DNA from: Rhodanobacteraceae bacterium
Lineage (GTDB): Bacteria > Pseudomonadota > Gammaproteobacteria > Xanthomonadales > Rhodanobacteraceae
Assembly (NCBI GenBank): GCA_004299705.1
Contig: SCQS01000014.1
Location: 1-64,000, forward strand
Direction: 5' to 3'
DNA length: 64,000 bases
Part shown: in pieces, positions 27,649-36,439 of the stretch
Layout: each line of letters begins with the position of its first letter
Position numbering within the stretch: position 1 is the first letter of the stretch
Program-made: the position numbers and the translations under genes
Notes under the pieces: generated by a model
Database searches by the model: none
Seen by the model: only the letters and a program-made list of their open reading frames with translations
Told to the model about the DNA's origin: nothing

Positions 27649-27704
27649 ACGCTGTCTGCAATTTCCCGGGCAGAGAGCCGGCGTCGATCCGCTACCCTTG
27701 CGTG

Positions 27705-28514
27705 ATGAACCAATCCACCGCATCCATCCCGCCCGCGCCGCAGACCGTCCGCTTCGTGCTGGCGCGCACCCAGCATCCCGGCAACATCGGCGCGGCCGCG
27801 CGCGCGATCCGCACCATGGGCTTCTGGCGCCTGACCCTGGTCGCGCCGCACCATTATCCCGATCTGCAGGTCAACGCGATGGCGGCGGGCGCGGACGACG
27901 TGCTGGCGAATCTGGTCGTGGCCGACAACGTGCCGGCGGCCGTCGCCGATTGCACCCGCGTGTACGGTTTGTCGGCAAGGCGGCGTGGGGTCAGCCTGCC
28001 CGAACTCGACCCGCGTGCCGCGATGGCCGAAATCGCGCCGTTGCTCCGGCAGGGCGCCGAAGTGGCGCTGCTGTTCGGCAACGAACGTTCCGGACTCGAC
28101 AACGACGAGCTTTCCGTTTGCCACGCGATGGTGCGGATTCCGAGCGCCGAGGATTTTTCCTCGCTCAACCTCGCGCAGGCGGTGCAGGTGATGGCGTGGG
28201 AACTGCGCATGGCGACGCTGGGCAAGCTGCCCGAAGCACCGCCGGACCACGACGCGCCGCCCGCCTCGGCCGACGAGATGGAACGCTTCTTCGAGCACCT
28301 GTTCGCGACCCTGCACGCGATCGATTTCCACAAGGGCCGCTCCGCGCAGACCATCGAACTGCGCCTGCGCCGCCTGTTCCACCGCGCGCTGCCGGATGCG
28401 CGCGAACTGCGCATCCTGCACGGCGTGCTGGCTGACGCCGAGCGCATGGCGCGGTTGGCGAAGGATCATCCCCCCGCCGCTGCGCGGCGACCCCCTTCCT
28501 CAGGAAGGGGGTAA
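27705..28514 (+). CDS. trmJ: tRNA (cytidine/uridine-2'-O-)-methyltransferase TrmJ
   Basis: The protein has 269 residues. The SPOUT methyltransferase domain shows NIGAAARAIRTMGFWRL, LLFGNERSGL and IPSAEDFSSLNLAQAVQVM. It methylates position 32 of tRNAs. A C-terminal extension (about 180-255) is normal for TrmJ. The last ~15 residues (PPAAARRPPSSGRG) come from the dispersed element at 28,467, which also provides the stop. ATG 27705 is preferred to an upstream codon. It is divergent from suhB. Confidence 0.93.
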   Translation: MNQSTASIPPAPQTVRFVLARTQHPGNIGAAARAIRTMGFWRLTLVAPHHYPDLQVNAMAAGADDVLANLVVADNVPAAVADCTRVYGLSARRRGVSLPELDPRAAMAEIAPLLRQGAEVALLFGNERSGLDNDELSVCHAMVRIPSAEDFSSLNLAQAVQVMAWELRMATLGKLPEAPPDHDAPPASADEMERFFEHLFATLHAIDFHKGRSAQTIELRLRRLFHRALPDARELRILHGVLADAERMARLAKDHPPAAARRPPSSGRG

Positions 28515-28572
28515 GAGCGGATGGCTGATGCTTGTCTTCCCCCTTCCGCAGGAAGGGGGGGCGAGGGGGATG
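28467..28572. repeat. CCCCCTTCC double-hairpin element with private stem (trmJ 3' end)
   Basis: It has the plan of the 21.1-kb copy: CATCCCCCC, a private stem GCCGC-tgc-GCGGC (28,476-28,488), a CCCCCTTCC/GGAAGGGGG palindrome, a spacer of about 26 bases, a second CCCCCTTCCGC/GGAAGGGGG palindrome, and GAGGGGGATG. It overlaps the trmJ 3' end and lies between convergent genes. Confidence 0.8.
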
Positions 28573-28590
28573 GCTTTGTGTTCGCCTTCA

Positions 28591-29940
28591 TCAGCCGGAA
28601 TCGTCCGCGTTTACGATGGTGGTAACGGGCGTGACCAGCACCTTGTCGATGCGCGCGCCGTCGCGATCGACGACCTCGAACTTGAGGCCGTGCCAGGTGG
28701 TGCTTTCGCCTTCGACGGGGATGTGTCCGAGCAGTTCGATCAGCATGCCGGCGAGGGTGTAGTAATCGCCGTCGTGTTCGTTGGGCAGTTCGTCCAGTTT
28801 CAGCAGTTCGCGCAGGTCGTCGGTCGCGAGCGAGCCCGACACCAGCCAGCTTCCATCCGCACGACGCTGCGCGGCGGTGTCGCCCGCATTGTTGCCGTCG
28901 CCGGCGCTGTTCGGGTGGCCGACCACCGCGGTCAGCACGTCGTTCAAGGTCACCAGGCCCTCGATGTCGCCGTATTCGTCGACCACCAACGCGAACGGCG
29001 ATTCAGCGTCGCGGAACTCGTCCAGCAGATCCAGCGCGCGGGTGGTGGCGGGCACGAACAGCGGCTTGGCGAGCTTGCGGAACAGGTCCAGTCGTGCGGG
29101 CGAGCTTCCCGCGCCAGGTTCCTGCGCCAGCGTCTGCAACAGCCGCTTCACTTCGAGCACGCCGAGCACCTCGTCTTCGCTTTCGCGATACACCGGGTAG
29201 CGCGAGTACGGCGTCGCGCGCATCACCGCGAGGTTTTCCTGCAGCGGCGCGGCCGCGTCCAGCCACGCGATGCGCGGGCGCGGCGTCATCACGCTGTCCA
29301 CGCTGCGGTCGCCGAGGCGCAGCACGCGGTTGACCATGTTGCGCTCGTCGGAATCCAGCACGCCCTGTTCGGCGCCTTCGGCGACCAGCAGGCGGATTTC
29401 CTCCTCGCTGATCTTGTCGCGGCTGGAACGATGCAGCCTGAGCAACCACAGCAGCGCGTTGGTGATGATGTCCAGAAACCACACGAACGGCGTCATCAGC
29501 CACGACAGCACCTGCATCGGGATTGCCACGGCCTGCGCGATGCGTTCGGGTGCAACCAGGGCCGCGCGCTTGGGCACCAGTTCGCCGACGGTGATGTTGA
29601 TGATGGTGACCAGGACGAAGCCCAGTACCAGTCCGATCACCAGCGAGGCATGCGCCGCCGCGGGCATGCCGAGATCGGTGAGCCAGACCTGGATGGTGTC
29701 GCTGATTGAGGTGCCGGTGGCGGCACCGGTGATCAGGGTGATCAGGGTGATGCCGACTTGCACCGTGGACAGGAACCGGTCGGGCCGCTGCGCCAGCCGC
29801 AGGGCCACCTGCGCGCGGGTGCTGGTGCGCGCCAGGTAACGCAGCCGGCTCTTGCGCGCGGCGATCAGAGCGATCTCGGCCAGCGCGAAAAAGGCATTGC
29901 CCAGCGCCAGCAGCAACACCAGGCCAAGTTCGGTCAGCAT
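28591..29940 (-). CDS. DUF21/CBS/CorC-domain transporter-like protein
   Basis: The protein has 449 residues. An N-terminal DUF21 domain (about 1-185) has three to four membrane helices. Two CBS domains (about 205-335) contain DSVMTPRPRIAWLD and ALVVDEYGDIEGLVTLND. A CorC/HlyC domain closes the protein (about 355-440). Such CNNM/CorB-like proteins are linked to Mg2+/Co2+ transport. ATG 29940 (MLTELGLVLLLALGNA) is chosen; the longer frame is a shadow. It resembles CorC at 21.2 kb in its soluble part. Confidence 0.92.
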   Translation of the reverse strand: MLTELGLVLLLALGNAFFALAEIALIAARKSRLRYLARTSTRAQVALRLAQRPDRFLSTVQVGITLITLITGAATGTSISDTIQVWLTDLGMPAAAHASLVIGLVLGFVLVTIINITVGELVPKRAALVAPERIAQAVAIPMQVLSWLMTPFVWFLDIITNALLWLLRLHRSSRDKISEEEIRLLVAEGAEQGVLDSDERNMVNRVLRLGDRSVDSVMTPRPRIAWLDAAAPLQENLAVMRATPYSRYPVYRESEDEVLGVLEVKRLLQTLAQEPGAGSSPARLDLFRKLAKPLFVPATTRALDLLDEFRDAESPFALVVDEYGDIEGLVTLNDVLTAVVGHPNSAGDGNNAGDTAAQRRADGSWLVSGSLATDDLRELLKLDELPNEHDGDYYTLAGMLIELLGHIPVEGESTTWHGLKFEVVDRDGARIDKVLVTPVTTIVNADDSG

Positions 29941-30048
29941 CGGGGATACGCGGCGGGAGGCATGCCCGGAGTGTAGCAAGCGCAAACGCTTCGGGCCGGC
30001 GCCGCGCTCGTGTACCATTTGCGCGTTCGATTGCCCGGATGGATCGCC

Positions 30049-30678
30049 ATGTTTTCGCTGCAGACGATGTTTGGCAAAGGGGATCGCTTCTACACCCTGC
30101 TGGAGTCCAGCGCCGGTGCCGCCCGGGACAGCGCCAAGGCCCTGCAGGCGTTGCTGGAAGCACACGGCGAGCCGATGCTGCTGGACAGCTTCCGCGCGGC
30201 GCGGCGACGCGAGAAGGAGCTGGCCGGACAGATCAGCGAGGCCTTGATCAACACCTTCGTCACCGCGCTGGATCGCGAGGACATCGAGGCGATGTCCTCC
30301 GCGCTGTACCGCATTCCCAAGACCATCGAGAAGTTCGCCGAACGCTACGTGATCGTGGCGAAACGAGTAGAAGGCATCGACTTCGCCTCCCGCGCCGGCC
30401 TGCTGATGAGCGCGACCGAAGGCGTGGCCGAGATGGTCAGCGAACTGCGCAACGGCATGAGCATCGGGCGCATGCGCAAGCTGCAGGATCGCCTGCAGGC
30501 CACCGAGTCGGAAGCCGACCGCCTGCTGCTGGAACCGTACCGCGACCTGTATCTTGGCAGCAACGATCCGATCCGGATGATGTTGGCCAAGGATCTGTTC
30601 GAGTTGCTGGAAAAGGCCATCGACCGCTGCCGCGACGTGGGCAACGTCATCTATTCAATTGTTCTCAAGAATTCGTGA
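30049..30678 (+). CDS. DUF47/PhoU-like protein (PiT partner)
   Basis: The protein has 209 residues and is helical, like the TIGR00153/DUF47 family. These proteins are encoded just before PiT phosphate transporters and are thought to regulate them. The FGKGDRFYTLLE start and the DPIRMMLAKDLFELLEKAIDRCRDVGNVI end are typical. ATG 30049 is used. It is followed by a repeat and the PiT gene, which fits this role. Confidence 0.92.
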   Translation: MFSLQTMFGKGDRFYTLLESSAGAARDSAKALQALLEAHGEPMLLDSFRAARRREKELAGQISEALINTFVTALDREDIEAMSSALYRIPKTIEKFAERYVIVAKRVEGIDFASRAGLLMSATEGVAEMVSELRNGMSIGRMRKLQDRLQATESEADRLLLEPYRDLYLGSNDPIRMMLAKDLFELLEKAIDRCRDVGNVIYSIVLKNS

Positions 30679-30704
30679 AAGATCCCCACTTCGTGTGGTC
30701 TTGG

Positions 30705-30771
30705 CATACCCCCACAAGCCCCACCCGCGCCGAGAAGCGTGGCGCGGGTCGCCCCCTTGACTCAAGGGGGC
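30705..30771. repeat. CCCCCTTGA/TCAAGGGGG element with private hairpin (DUF47-pit gap)
   Basis: This is the inverted counterpart of 7,298-7,358. CATACCCCCACAAGCCC is followed by the private stem ACCCGCGCC/GGCGCGGGT (30,723-30,749) and the palindrome GCCCCCTTGA/TCAAGGGGGC (30,751-30,771). The outer parts match the other copy closely, while the inner stem is unrelated but perfectly paired. It lies between two same-strand genes. Confidence 0.75.
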
Positions 30772-30793
30772 CGGAAGTCATGGATCGCTGCGC

Positions 30794-31918
30794 ATGAGCC
30801 TCGGCCTTCTTGCCACCGTCATCGTGATCGCGTTGGTGTTCACCTACATCAACGGTTTCCACGACACCGCCAATTCCATCGCGACGGTGGTTGCGACCAA
30901 GGTGTTGTCGCCGGGGCAGGCGGTGCTGCTGGCGGCGGCCACCAACCTGGCCGGCGCGCTGTTGGGTTCCGCGGTGGCGCTCACGATTGCCACGGGCTTG
31001 ATCGACGCCGGGGTGTTGCAGGTAGGCGCCGAAGTGCTGGCCTGTGCGTTGCTTGGCGCCATCATCTGGGACCTGATCACCTGGTGGGTGGGGTTGCCGA
31101 CGTCCTCCACGCATGCACTGGTCGGCGGCTTGTGCGGGGCCGCATTCGCTGCTTCCGACGGCAACTTCCACGCGATCATCTGGGCCACCAACCCCAACCA
31201 TTGGTGGCGCGGTGATGGCGTGATTCCCAAGGTGATCGTGCCGATGGTGGCCTCGCCGATCGCGGGTTTCGTGCTGGGCATAGCGGTGATGGGCGGGTTG
31301 TTCGCGCTGTTCGCATGGTTCGGCAACCGCACGGGCTTTCTGCACCGCTTTGGGCGCACGCCGTTCGTCAACCTGTTTTTCGGCAAGGCGCAGATCTTCT
31401 CGGCGACCGCGATGGGCGTGTCGCATGGCATGAACGACGCGCAGAAGACCATGGGCATCATCGCGTTGGCGCTTGCGACCGCAACCACTACGCACAGCTT
31501 CGATCACCTGCCGGAGTGGTTGCAGTTTCTGCGCGTGTCCGACGTCGGCGGGCATTTCCCGATTCCGGTCTGGGTGAAGGTGGTGTGCGCGCTGGTGATG
31601 GCGGCCGGCACCGCGGGCGGCGGCTGGCGCATCATCAAGACGCTCGGACACAAGATGGTCAAGCTGCACCCGATCAACGGCTTCGCGGCCGAAACCAGTT
31701 CGGCCGCGGTCATCATCGTCGCTTCGATCTTCGGCCTGCCGGTTTCGACCACCCATGTGGTGTCGTCCGCGATCATGGGCGTCGGTGCCTCCAAACGCTT
31801 CAACGCGGTGCGCTGGACCGTGGTCGAGCGCATGGTGTGGTCGTGGATACTGACCCTGCCGATCAGCGCGTTCATTGCGTGGGTGTTGGTCGAGTTGTCG
31901 CGGCCGCTTTGGGGTTGA
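30794..31918 (+). CDS. PiT-family inorganic phosphate transporter
   Basis: The protein has 374 residues with about ten membrane helices. The N-terminal signature FTYINGFHDTANSIATVVAT and the repeated C-terminal motif GLPVSTTHVVSSAIMGVG define the family. It moves phosphate (as metal-phosphate) using the proton gradient. The DUF47 gene upstream is the usual partner. Substrate preference cannot be read from sequence. Confidence 0.94.
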   Translation: MSLGLLATVIVIALVFTYINGFHDTANSIATVVATKVLSPGQAVLLAAATNLAGALLGSAVALTIATGLIDAGVLQVGAEVLACALLGAIIWDLITWWVGLPTSSTHALVGGLCGAAFAASDGNFHAIIWATNPNHWWRGDGVIPKVIVPMVASPIAGFVLGIAVMGGLFALFAWFGNRTGFLHRFGRTPFVNLFFGKAQIFSATAMGVSHGMNDAQKTMGIIALALATATTTHSFDHLPEWLQFLRVSDVGGHFPIPVWVKVVCALVMAAGTAGGGWRIIKTLGHKMVKLHPINGFAAETSSAAVIIVASIFGLPVSTTHVVSSAIMGVGASKRFNAVRWTVVERMVWSWILTLPISAFIAWVLVELSRPLWG

Positions 31919-31939
31919 TTGGCGCGATAAACTGCCCGT

Positions 31940-32869
31940 GTGCCAGATACCACGATCCAACGCCATGACAGTGTGCCCGCCGACAAACTGGTCGTCGCGA
32001 TTTCCTCGCGCGCGTTGTTCGACCTGACCGAATCGCACGCATTGTTCGAGCGCGAGGGGCTGGAGGCGTATCGCGCCTACCAGATCGCGCACGAAAACGA
32101 CGTGCTGCAGCCGGGCGTGGCGTTTCCGGTGGTGAAGAAGCTGCTGGCGTTGAACCGCCCTGCGCCGGACGTGCCCTACGTGGAAGTGGTGTTGTTGTCG
32201 CGCAATTCCGGTGACACTGGCCTGCGCATCTTCAATTCCATCCAGCACCACGGGCTTGCGATCACGCGCGCGGCGTTCACCTCGGGCGAAGCTACCAGTG
32301 AATACATTGCGCCGTTCGGGGTCGATTTGTTCCTGTCGGCCAACGCCGAGAACGTGGCGCGTGCGCTGAACTCTGGCGTGGCCGCGGCGACAATTCTGCC
32401 TTCACAGGTGCACGACACGCATCCCGGCCAACTACGCATTGCGTTCGACGGTGACGCGGTGATCTTCGGCGACGAGTCCGAGCGTCTGTCGCAGGAACAA
32501 GGTCTGGATGCCTTTCACCGCAACGAAACCGAACACTGGAACGAGCCGCTCTCTGGCGGCCCGTTCCGCAATTTCCTGGCCGCGCTGCACCGTCTGCAGG
32601 CGGCATTCCCGCCCGAGGATTCGCCGATCCGCACCGCGCTGGTCACCGCGCGCTCGGCGCCCGCGCACAAGCGCGTGATCCTGACCCTGCGCCAGTGGGG
32701 CGTGCGCATCGACGAGGCATTGTTTTTGGGCGGCCGCGACAAGGGGCCGTTCCTCGAAGCCTTCGGCGCCGACCTGTTCTTCGACGATTCGCCCGTCAAC
32801 GTGGAGTCGGCACGGCGGCACGTTGCGACGGGGCATGTGCCGCATGGGGTTTCCAACAGCCGGAAATAG
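31940..32869 (+). CDS. 5'-nucleotidase, cN-I-like
   Basis: The protein has 309 residues and starts with GTG at 31,940. It matches the PF06189 5'-nucleotidase family, related to cytosolic 5'-nucleotidase I. Features include LVVAISSRALFDLTESH with the nucleophile region near residue 20, FGVDLFLSANAENV, and the ending FGADLFFDDSPVNVESA. It probably releases phosphate from nucleoside monophosphates in the cytoplasm. It lies 21 bases after the PiT gene, suggesting joint function in phosphate handling. Confidence 0.87.
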   Translation: MPDTTIQRHDSVPADKLVVAISSRALFDLTESHALFEREGLEAYRAYQIAHENDVLQPGVAFPVVKKLLALNRPAPDVPYVEVVLLSRNSGDTGLRIFNSIQHHGLAITRAAFTSGEATSEYIAPFGVDLFLSANAENVARALNSGVAAATILPSQVHDTHPGQLRIAFDGDAVIFGDESERLSQEQGLDAFHRNETEHWNEPLSGGPFRNFLAALHRLQAAFPPEDSPIRTALVTARSAPAHKRVILTLRQWGVRIDEALFLGGRDKGPFLEAFGADLFFDDSPVNVESARRHVATGHVPHGVSNSRK

Positions 32870-32917
32870 GGGACTGGAGACGGATGCGCGAGCCGCTTGC
32901 GAACGTACCCGGAAAGC

Positions 32918-33012
32918 CATCCCCCTCGTTCCCCCTTCCTTCGGAAGGTGGAAGAAACGCCCACCCCCTTCCGAAGGAAGGGGGTCGCGCACCGTCAGGT
33001 GCGCGGGGGATG
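32918..33012. repeat. CCCCCTTCC double-hairpin element with private stem (32.9 kb, inverted)
   Basis: This copy is inverted relative to those at 21.1 and 28.5 kb. CATCCCCCTCG is followed by a degenerate CCCCCTTCC/GGAAGGTGG stem, a spacer, the palindrome ACCCCCTTCC/GGAAGGGGGT, the private stem GCGCACC-gtca-GGTGCGC (32,987-33,004) and GGGGGATG. It lies between the convergent nucleotidase and ABC-transporter genes. Confidence 0.8.
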
Positions 33013-33033
33013 TGCACGCCGCGGGGGAATGTC

Positions 33034-34812
33034 CTACGCCGCCACGTGCAACGGCACCGGCGCCGATTCCTTGCGTGTGCGGCGGTCGTCGGCGAATTCG
33101 TCCTGGCGCGCCAACCTCGCGAACAGGCCATTGTGCCGCAGCAGTTCTTCGTAACGGCCCTGTTCGACGATGCGCCCATGGTCGAGCACCAGGATGATGT
33201 CGGCGTTGCGCACGGTGGACAGCCGGTGCGCGATGATGAAAGTGGTGCGGCCCTGGCACACCGCATCCATCGCGCGCTTGATGCGCGCCTCGGTGGCGTT
33301 GTCGAGCGCGCTGGTGGCCTCGTCCAGGATCAGGATCGGCGCGTCCTTCAGCATCGCGCGCGCGATCGCGAGGCGCTGGCGTTCGCCGCCCGACAGCGAG
33401 CGTCCGCGTTCGCTGACGGCGGTGGCGTAACCTTCCGGCTTCTCGGCGATGAAGGCGTGCGCCTGCGCCGCACGCGCTGCGGCTTCCATGTCGTCCGCGT
33501 CCGCATCCGGATTGCCGATGCGCAGGTTCTCCGCGATGCTGCGGCTGAGCAGCCCCGGTTCCTGGAACACCACCCCGACATTGCGGCGCAGCGAGTCCAG
33601 CGTGGCGTTGCGGATGTCCAGGCCGTCCACCGTGATGCGTCCGTGCGCCGGATCGGCCGCGCGGTACAGCAGGCTGAGCGCAGTGGTCTTGCCGGCGCCG
33701 GTCGGCCCCACCACCGCGACCTTGCTGCCGGCCGGGATGCGGAAGCTGAGGTCGCGCAAGGCGTCGCGGCCCGGCTCGTAGGCGAAGTCCACGTGCTCGA
33801 ACGCGACCTCGCCGCGCACGCGCGGCAACTCGATCGCGTCGGGCGCTTCGGTGACCGCGGCGGGCGTGTCCATGACCTCGAAGAAGTCACGCAGCGAGTT
33901 CGAATGGAAGAACAGGTTGGAAATGAACTGCGCGAATTGCTCCAGCCGGCCGATCAACATCAGCGCGAAGCCGACGAAGCTGACGATGCCGCCGATGCTG
34001 ATTTGGCCACGCGCGTGCAACGCCGCGCCCAGCGCGAAGATCGCTACCACCGACAAGGTGCTGGCGCCGCGCGAGAACACCGACAACGTCGCCCAACCGT
34101 TCAAAACCGGGTATTGCGCGGCCAATGCCTGCGCCATCAGTTTTTTCAGCCCGCGAACTTCCTCGTGGGTGCGCGTGAAGCTCTGCACCACCGTGACGTT
34201 GCCCAGCACGTCGCCGACGCGCGTGGAAATCCGGTGGTGGTAATCCTGCACCTGGTCCTGGGCGCGGCGGGTACGCCGGATCGTGATCGTGTTGAAGACC
34301 ACGAAACACACCAGCAGCCCGATCATCAGCAGGCCCAACTGCCAGTTCTTGGACAGCGCCAGCGGGATCATCACCAGGATCGCCAGCAGCGTGGTCAGGT
34401 GTTCGCGGAAGAAACCCAGCCACAGCGCGGACAGGTTGTCCGAACCGATGTGCATGATGCGCAGCAACTTGCCGGTGTGCTGCTTGCTGTGGAAGGACAG
34501 CGGCAACTCGATCGCGTGCTCGAAGTAGCCGCGCACCGCGGCCAGCCTGCGCCGATGTGCCATGCGGTCGGCGTGCAGCGACACCAGCGCACCGACGATG
34601 ACGCCGACGAAGCCGACCAGCGCCCAGGCGCCGATCAGCAGCCCGGCGTGCCCGTGCGGTTTGCTCAGGGCGTCGATAACCTTGCCGAACAGTTCGGGTT
34701 CCATGAACAGCACGCCGGCCAGTGCCAGGTTGGCCACCGCCAGCAAGCTCGCGAGCACGCGTTCGGGCGCAAGCAACCCCAACACGCGAAAATAGATGCG
34801 CAGGATGGACAT
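33034..34812 (-). CDS. ABC exporter, NdvA/ChvA-like (glucan export)
   Basis: The protein has about 592 residues. A six-helix exporter domain (about 1-315) is fused to an ATPase domain (about 335-570). Walker A is GPTGAGKT, the ABC signature LSGGERQRLAIARAM, and Walker B LILDEATSALD. The N-terminus (RIYFRVLGLLAPER...EPELFGKVIDAL) resembles ChvA/NdvA exporters of cyclic beta-glucans, so glucan export is the best guess. A different substrate is possible because no glucan synthase is nearby. ATG 34812 is preferred to 34,839. Confidence 0.9.
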   Translation of the reverse strand: MSILRIYFRVLGLLAPERVLASLLAVANLALAGVLFMEPELFGKVIDALSKPHGHAGLLIGAWALVGFVGVIVGALVSLHADRMAHRRRLAAVRGYFEHAIELPLSFHSKQHTGKLLRIMHIGSDNLSALWLGFFREHLTTLLAILVMIPLALSKNWQLGLLMIGLLVCFVVFNTITIRRTRRAQDQVQDYHHRISTRVGDVLGNVTVVQSFTRTHEEVRGLKKLMAQALAAQYPVLNGWATLSVFSRGASTLSVVAIFALGAALHARGQISIGGIVSFVGFALMLIGRLEQFAQFISNLFFHSNSLRDFFEVMDTPAAVTEAPDAIELPRVRGEVAFEHVDFAYEPGRDALRDLSFRIPAGSKVAVVGPTGAGKTTALSLLYRAADPAHGRITVDGLDIRNATLDSLRRNVGVVFQEPGLLSRSIAENLRIGNPDADADDMEAAARAAQAHAFIAEKPEGYATAVSERGRSLSGGERQRLAIARAMLKDAPILILDEATSALDNATEARIKRAMDAVCQGRTTFIIAHRLSTVRNADIILVLDHGRIVEQGRYEELLRHNGLFARLARQDEFADDRRTRKESAPVPLHVAA

Positions 34813-35064
34813 CGGATTTTTGCCGTGGATTGAAACCACGCGCAGTTCACCACTTGCATGCTTGCACTGCGCTGAATGCGTCCGGGGCGGATTCAGGCGG
34901 GGTTTGGATGCCGCGCATTGCTGTCAAAAATCCGTTAGCCGTTCGCCCCGGTTCGACGAGCATGGGCAGGGCGAATTCACGGGGTTACCGTCATTTGCTG
35001 CCTCGGCGGGCGCGTGGCGATAACGCTACAATAACGGGCTTCGCCAATTGCACGAGACGCCCGC

Positions 35065-36234
35065 ATGGCCGCCCGCCTCAACCCCCTCGACCTGTACGAC
35101 GTCCGCGCGCTGCTTTCCGACGAAGAGCGCATGGTGCAGGATTCGGTCGCGCGCTTCGTCGACGACAAGGTGCTGCCGATCATCGGCGATTGCTTCGATC
35201 AGGCGCGCTTCCCGGCCGAGCTGATTCCGGAAATCGCATCGCTGGGCCTGCTCGGCGCCACGATTCCCGAGGAATACGGCGGCGCCGGCATGAACCAGGT
35301 CAGCTACGGCCTGATCTGCCAGGAACTCGAGCGCGGCGATTCCGGCCTGCGCAGCTTCGCGTCAGTGCAATCGTCGCTGGTGATGTACCCGATCTTCGCG
35401 TTCGGCAGCGAGGAACAGAAGCGCGAGTACCTGCCGAAGATGGCGGCCGGCGAAATCATCGGCTGCTTCGGCCTGACCGAACCACACGGTGGCTCCGACC
35501 CGGCCAACATGAAGACGGTTGCCCGGCAGGACGGCGGCGACTGGGTGCTCAACGGCGCCAAGATGTGGATCACCAACGGCAACCTCGCGCAGGTGGCGCT
35601 GGTGTGGGCCAAGACCGACGACGGCATCCGCGGTTTCCTGGTACCGACGCAAACCAAGGGCTTCGCCGCGCAGGAAGTGCACAAGAAGATGAGCCTGCGT
35701 GCGTCGGTGACATCTGCGCTGTTCCTCGACGACGTGCGCGTGCCGGCCAGCGCGATGCTGCCGAATGTGAAAGGCCTGCGCGGTCCCCTGAGTTGCCTCG
35801 ATTCGGCGCGCTTCGGCATCAGCTGGGGTCCGATCGGTGCGGCGCAGGCGTGCCTGAAAGAGGTGCTGGATTACACCCAGGAGCGCGTGCTGTTCGAGCG
35901 CAAGCTCGCGGCGAACCAGGGCATCCAGTTGAAGCTGTCCGACATCGCGCGCCGCATCACCACCGCGCAGTTGCTGGCGCTGCGGCTGGGGCGTTTGAAG
36001 GACGCCGGGCAGTTGCATCCGACCCAGATTTCGCTGGCCAAGTGGAACAACGTGCGCATGGCGCTGGACATCGCTCGCGAATGCCGCGACATCCTGGGCG
36101 GCGCCGGCATCACCACCGAGCACGTCGCGATCCGCCACGCGCTGAACCTGGAATCGGTGGTGACCTACGAAGGCACCCAGACGGTGCACCAGTTGGTGGT
36201 AGGAAGGGAACTCACGGGTATCAGTGCTTTCTAG
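35065..36234 (+). CDS. Glutaryl-CoA dehydrogenase-like acyl-CoA dehydrogenase
   Basis: The protein has 389 residues and the FAD-dependent acyl-CoA dehydrogenase fold. The flavin-binding segment GCFGLTEPHGGSDPANMKT, the MWITNG motif and the C-terminal VVTYEGTQTVHQLVVGRELTG, with the catalytic Glu, match glutaryl-CoA dehydrogenases. These oxidise and decarboxylate glutaryl-CoA to crotonyl-CoA in lysine and tryptophan breakdown. An AmaB-like dehydrogenase lies at 52.9-54.4 kb but is not adjacent. It is divergent from the exporter gene. Confidence 0.92.
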   Translation: MAARLNPLDLYDVRALLSDEERMVQDSVARFVDDKVLPIIGDCFDQARFPAELIPEIASLGLLGATIPEEYGGAGMNQVSYGLICQELERGDSGLRSFASVQSSLVMYPIFAFGSEEQKREYLPKMAAGEIIGCFGLTEPHGGSDPANMKTVARQDGGDWVLNGAKMWITNGNLAQVALVWAKTDDGIRGFLVPTQTKGFAAQEVHKKMSLRASVTSALFLDDVRVPASAMLPNVKGLRGPLSCLDSARFGISWGPIGAAQACLKEVLDYTQERVLFERKLAANQGIQLKLSDIARRITTAQLLALRLGRLKDAGQLHPTQISLAKWNNVRMALDIARECRDILGGAGITTEHVAIRHALNLESVVTYEGTQTVHQLVVGRELTGISAF

Positions 36235-36237
36235 AAG

Positions 36238-36413
36238 CCGTCATTCCCGCGCAAGCGGGACTGCGAAGGCAGGGATGCCGTAGCGAACATCGGCGCAGCC
36301 GATGGCCCGAAGGGCGAGCCGCGGATGCGGCGAGTAATCCAGTGTCTCTGCTTTTTGAATGAAGCGAAAGAGACTGGGTCCCGGATTGTCGCTGCGCGAC
36401 GTCCGGAATGACG
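36238..36413. repeat. CATTCC...GGAATGACG intergenic palindrome (36.3 kb)
   Basis: The segment begins GTCATTCCCGCGCAAGCGGG and ends GTCCGGAATGACG. It contains smaller stems such as CCCGC-gcaa-GCGGG. The outer CATTCC/GGAATG arrangement recurs at 52,686-52,848 and in part at 7.2 kb. It fills the gap between the acyl-CoA dehydrogenase and the secreted pilin-like gene. Confidence 0.65.
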
Positions 36414-36439
36414 CAGAAGACAATTCTTCGGAGTCGCTC

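Noticed and set aside
26474-28435. 653-codon plus-strand frame across suhB and trmJ
   Set aside because: It runs through a repeat, antisense to suhB, and then in the wrong frame of trmJ; no family resemblance.
21100-33012. CRISPR array made of the CCCCCTT repeats
   Set aside because: Copies are single, kilobases apart and palindromic, without regularly spaced spacers or cas genes.
32695-34833. 712-codon plus-strand frame opposite the ABC exporter
   Set aside because: It is antisense to a protein with all ABC motifs and crosses a dispersed palindromic repeat.
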